NCBI GenBank assembly: GCA_021789755.1
Contig: JAJYJD010000139.1
Location: 1-8,766 of the forward strand
From: Bacteroidota bacterium
GTDB taxonomy: Bacteria; Bacteroidota; Ignavibacteria; Kryptoniales; JAKASW01
Length of the DNA: 8,766 nt
Reading direction: 5' to 3'
Shown one piece after another: positions 6,657-8,766 of this stretch. Under the pieces are notes generated by a model, which searched no databases, was not told where the DNA came from, and was given only the letters and a program-made list of their open reading frames with translations. The translations under genes and the position numbers were made by a program. The first letter of the stretch is position 1; each line of letters opens with the position of its first letter.

Positions 6657-6842
6657 ATGTTGAAAAAGGAACTGCTTGACATACTCTGCTGCCCGAAGCC
6701 GGATTGTCGAGGCGATCTCGCGTACAGCGCTGAGAAGAACACACTGACGTGCAAGAAGTGCGGGCATGTTTACAGGGTCGAAAATGACATACCGATTATG
6801 CTGGTGGAGGATAATCCCGAGGAAGGGGTAAAGAAAGGATAG
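6657..6842 (+). CDS. Trm112/YcaR-like small zinc-ribbon protein
   Basis: A 61-residue protein of the Trm112/UPF0434 family. The N-terminal LLDILCCPKPDCRGDL supplies cysteines 11, 12 and 17. A second pair lies in TCKKCGHVY (C32, C35), together likely holding one zinc. The closing YRVENDIPIMLVEDN is the family signature. In eukaryotes and archaea Trm112 activates several methyltransferases. The bacterial proteins are small and their partners are mostly unproven, so no partner is assigned here. AGGAGG at 6646-6651 is five bases before the ATG. It is 62 bases downstream of the thioesterase and probably still in that operon. Its TAG stop (6840-6842) runs directly into the repeat array that brackets the next gene. 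Confidence 0.88.
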   Translation: MLKKELLDILCCPKPDCRGDLAYSAEKNTLTCKKCGHVYRVENDIPIMLVEDNPEEGVKKG

Positions 6843-6846
6843 TGGG

Positions 6847-6870
6847 TTAGTGGATTGTTAGATTAATGGG
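6847..6870 (+). repeat. Left array of degenerate 8-bp units
   Basis: Three consecutive units TTAGTGGA, TTGTTAGA and TTAATGGG, followed by GAAAAAGAGTG. The same unit type appears inverted at 7351-7390. The array begins five bases after the Trm112-like stop codon. The best inner 30 bases align with the right copy at about 22 positions by hand. Confidence 0.65.
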
Positions 6871-6896
6871 GAAAAAGAGTGAAAAGGGGGTTTGTC

Positions 6897-7331
6897 ATGG
6901 AATGGACGAGGCGACATAACGTAAATCGCGGGTACATGCGATTGGAAGTATGGAATGATGTCATGGAATTATTCAAGCTCACATGGATTTCGGTGAACCG
7001 AGCGGAGAAGGTCGACATGAAGTTGAAGTCCCAAATATTCAATTCGGTGCAATCCGTCCCAAACATTGCGGAAGGGTATTGCCGCAAGTCCATAAATAAG
7101 TATCTGCAATTTCCATACATCTCAGTAGGGTCCACCGGCGAGGCGTTGACAAGGATGATCGGCCTTATGCAATGTGGTATTCTTCCAAATCAAACCTTCG
7201 AGGATTTTGACATCTTGCACTGTGCCGTGGAAAACAAGCTATTAGCGCTCATAAGATCGCTCCAAGCCAGAGCCAAGACCAAAGGATGGAATGAGGAAAT
7301 CGCAAACATACGGAGTTCGCATTCGGGATGA
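6897..7331 (+). CDS. S23/Avd-like four-helix-bundle protein
   Basis: A 144-residue helical protein of the four-helix-bundle family (23S rRNA intervening-sequence proteins and the related Avd proteins of diversity-generating retroelements). Family marks are RLEVWNDVMELFKLTW near the N-terminus, then QSVPNIAEGYCRKS and FPYISVGSTGEALTRM, corresponding to the usual nIAEG and GS-x-x-E motifs. The last 20 or so residues are polar and past the usual end. ATG 6897 is chosen because AGGGGG (6885-6890) is six bases upstream. A GTG at 6879 would add six residues but falls in the repeat end. In rRNA these genes sit inside intervening sequences; standalone copies have no settled function. No reverse transcriptase or template/variable repeat is present here, so a retroelement role is not supported. 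Lower G+C than accA suggests separate ancestry. Confidence 0.8.
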   Translation: MEWTRRHNVNRGYMRLEVWNDVMELFKLTWISVNRAEKVDMKLKSQIFNSVQSVPNIAEGYCRKSINKYLQFPYISVGSTGEALTRMIGLMQCGILPNQTFEDFDILHCAVENKLLALIRSLQARAKTKGWNEEIANIRSSHSG

Positions 7332-7350
7332 CTAATGACCGACTCTGTTT

Positions 7351-7390
7351 TCCAACAATCCATCAATCCAATATTCCATTAATCCAATAC
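7351..7390 (-). repeat. Right array of five inverted 8-bp units
   Basis: On the plus strand the units are TCCAACAA, TCCATCAA, TCCAATAT, TCCATTAA and TCCAATAC in exact register, all starting TCCA. Read on the minus strand they match the left-array unit type (TTGATGGA, TTGTTGGA and so on). The array lies 19 bases after the four-helix-bundle stop and 47 bases before the flippase start. Confidence 0.75.
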
Positions 7391-7437
7391 CCCGTCACTC
7401 CCCCCGCGGTCTGCAAGAGAAGGGTGAGTGATCCGCC

Positions 7438-8766
7438 TTGTTAGATAAGATAAAGAGCCTGGGTGCCGACACCGCCGTCTATGGCGTCAGCACGATCGTC
7501 GGGCGGTTCCTCAATTTCCTTCTCGTTCCGTTCTATACGAACGTTTTGTCCACATCCCAATACGGTGTGGTTGCGACGGTCTATTCGTATATCGCCTTCA
7601 TGAACATCATCTATATGTACGGGATGGAATCTGCATTCTTCAAATATGCTTCGACGAAGGAAATCGGGAACGATAAAGAAATTTTCTCCACGCCGTTCAT
7701 TTCTGTGCTCCTGACTTCCCTTCTCTTCTCGTCGTTGATTTTTTTCAACAGTTTTAGGCTTGCGCCCATCGTGCAAGTACCGGTCGGTTTTGCGGACACC
7801 ATAAAATACTCCTCTCTAATGCTCCTCCTTGATTCGCTGGCCGTCATTCCGTTCGCGGCTCTGCGGCTTGAGAGAAAGGTGAAAACATTCGCGGCTATCA
7901 AGATCATTAACATCGTGGTGAACGTGACGGCTAACGTGGTGTTGCTGCTGAAGTTTCACCAGGGTGTGGAAGGAATTTTCATAAGCGGCGTGATCGCCTC
8001 ATCGGTAACGCTCGTACTCCTCCTGCCGACGATAGTCCGGAAGCTCAAGCTTCATTTCAGGAATGACCTTTACAAGGCTCTGCTGAAGTTCGGTCTTCCG
8101 TACATTCCCGCCGGACTTGCCGCCATGATGGTACAGGTAATCGATCGCCCGATCCTGCTCGCCCTCACAAACGAAAGTACGGTCGGAATTTACCAGGCGA
8201 ACTACCGGCTCGGGATATTCATGATGCTCATCGTGTCGATGTACGATTACGCCTGGCGTCCATTTTTCCTTACCCACGCCTCGGAACCCAACGCCAAACA
8301 AATGTATTCGAGGATTCTCACTTACTTCGTTCTCTTCAGTTCGATCGTAGTCCTGCTGGTTTCACTCTATATCGACGATATCGTCAAGATCAGGATCTTC
8401 CACAGGTTCATAATAAACCCTGCTTACTGGTCAGGGCTCGGGATAGTGCCGATAATCCTTCTGGGATACCTGTTCAACGGCATGTACGTAAATTTCATGG
8501 CAGGCATCTACATAGAGAAAAAGACGTCTCACCTGCCTTATATCACGGGAATCGGCGCGGCTATAAATGTAGTGATCAACCTTATTCTGATTCCGAAATA
8601 CGGCATGTTCGGAGCCGCCTGGGCGACGTTCTTTGCGTACGCAGGAATGGCTATCGCGATCTACCTGGTCGCACAGCATTTCTATCCCGTCAGGTATGAA
8701 CTCGGTCGGCTTCGCAAGATAGGCATCGCACTCACGATCGTGATCGTCGGGCATACATTCAGGCAT
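7438..8766 (+). CDS. Polysaccharide/lipid-linked oligosaccharide flippase (Wzx/MOP superfamily), C-terminus cut by window edge
   Basis: The visible 443 residues form a multi-pass inner-membrane protein of the polysaccharide biosynthesis branch of the MOP exporter superfamily, which moves lipid-linked glycans across the membrane. The N-terminal pattern GRFLNFLLVPFYTNVLSTSQYGV (residues 22-44) is characteristic. Charged D236-R237 sits in a mid-protein helix, and the late motif LIPKYGMFGAAWAT (384-397) matches the family. Most of the chain alternates hydrophobic helices with short basic loops such as RKLKLHFRND. The family is usually about 480-500 residues, so only the end is missing. An in-frame TGA at 7429-7431 forces the start downstream. 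TTG at 7438 is the first usable codon, with AGGGTGAG (7421-7428) nine bases before it. Its glycan substrate is unknown, and surrounding glycosyltransferases, if any, lie to the right. Confidence 0.9.
   Translation, partial: MLDKIKSLGADTAVYGVSTIVGRFLNFLLVPFYTNVLSTSQYGVVATVYSYIAFMNIIYMYGMESAFFKYASTKEIGNDKEIFSTPFISVLLTSLLFSSLIFFNSFRLAPIVQVPVGFADTIKYSSLMLLLDSLAVIPFAALRLERKVKTFAAIKIINIVVNVTANVVLLLKFHQGVEGIFISGVIASSVTLVLLLPTIVRKLKLHFRNDLYKALLKFGLPYIPAGLAAMMVQVIDRPILLALTNESTVGIYQANYRLGIFMMLIVSMYDYAWRPFFLTHASEPNAKQMYSRILTYFVLFSSIVVLLVSLYIDDIVKIRIFHRFIINPAYWSGLGIVPIILLGYLFNGMYVNFMAGIYIEKKTSHLPYITGIGAAINVVINLILIPKYGMFGAAWATFFAYAGMAIAIYLVAQHFYPVRYELGRLRKIGIALTIVIVGHTFRH

Larger units (their letters stand above)
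6847..7390 (+). mobile_element. Candidate insertion carrying an S23/Avd-like gene between inverted repeat arrays
   Basis: One small gene fills the space between inverted arrays of an 8-bp unit, and both arrays continue inward into similar ends (GAAAAAGAGT on the left, AAACAGAGT read inward from the right). The segment sits between a stop codon and the next gene. It is more AT-rich than accA: two 60-base lines inside gave 26 and 29 G+C by hand, against 35 and 40 for two accA lines. There is no transposase or clear target duplication, so mobility is inferred. The bracketed layout itself is directly visible. Confidence 0.4.

Noticed and set aside
6847..7390. Diversity-generating retroelement, suggested by the Avd-like protein
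   Set aside because: No reverse transcriptase, template repeat or variable repeat is present in the window.
7351..7390. CRISPR array
   Set aside because: The units are only 8 bases with no spacers, and no cas gene is visible.
6841..7400. Short target-site duplication around the candidate element
   Set aside because: AGTG at 6841-6844 has only an inverted counterpart (CACT, 7396-7399), not a direct repeat, so no duplication could be supported.

Overview
The window carries bacterial chromosomal housekeeping genes in two divergent blocks. It most likely comes from the Bacteroidota/Ignavibacteria/Chlorobi side of the tree. That placement is an inference from three things: the PorV-like outer-membrane domain joined to SppA, the S23-type four-helix-bundle gene, and the small lipoprotein. 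No rRNA or other decisive marker is present. Several genes have strong AGGAGG-type ribosome binding sites and at least two start with TTG.

Left block, minus strand (1-4341). Reading in the direction of transcription, the genes are an 817-residue SppA-type protease with an N-terminal outer-membrane-like domain, a class V (alanine/serine-glyoxylate type) aminotransferase, and the first 202 residues of D-3-phosphoglycerate dehydrogenase (serA), which runs off the left edge. Gaps are 58-59 bases, so one transcript is likely. The last two genes form a serine-biosynthesis or serine-glyoxylate pair. A 7-bp hairpin sits just upstream of the serA ribosome binding site.

Divergent spacer (4342-4554). 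It holds a candidate promoter for each direction. It also holds a 45-codon, stop-bounded minus-strand frame with protein-like composition but no start codon, possibly the remnant of a lost gene.

Right block, plus strand (4555-8766). A 140-residue lipoprotein of unknown function is closed by a hairpin terminator. After a 243-base spacer come accA (acetyl-CoA carboxylase, carboxyltransferase alpha), a YbgC/FadM-like hot-dog thioesterase 18 bases later, and a small zinc-ribbon Trm112-like protein. An S23/Avd-like four-helix-bundle gene follows. The block ends with a Wzx/MATE-like polysaccharide flippase cut by the right edge. The accA-thioesterase pair points to acyl-CoA metabolism, and the flippase to envelope glycan export.

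The most unusual structure is around the four-helix-bundle gene. It is bracketed by inverted arrays of a degenerate 8-bp unit (three copies on the left, five inverted on the right), starts directly after the Trm112 stop codon, and is more AT-rich than accA. It looks like a compact inserted element with no transposase. No tRNA, rRNA, CRISPR array or recognisable insertion sequence was seen.
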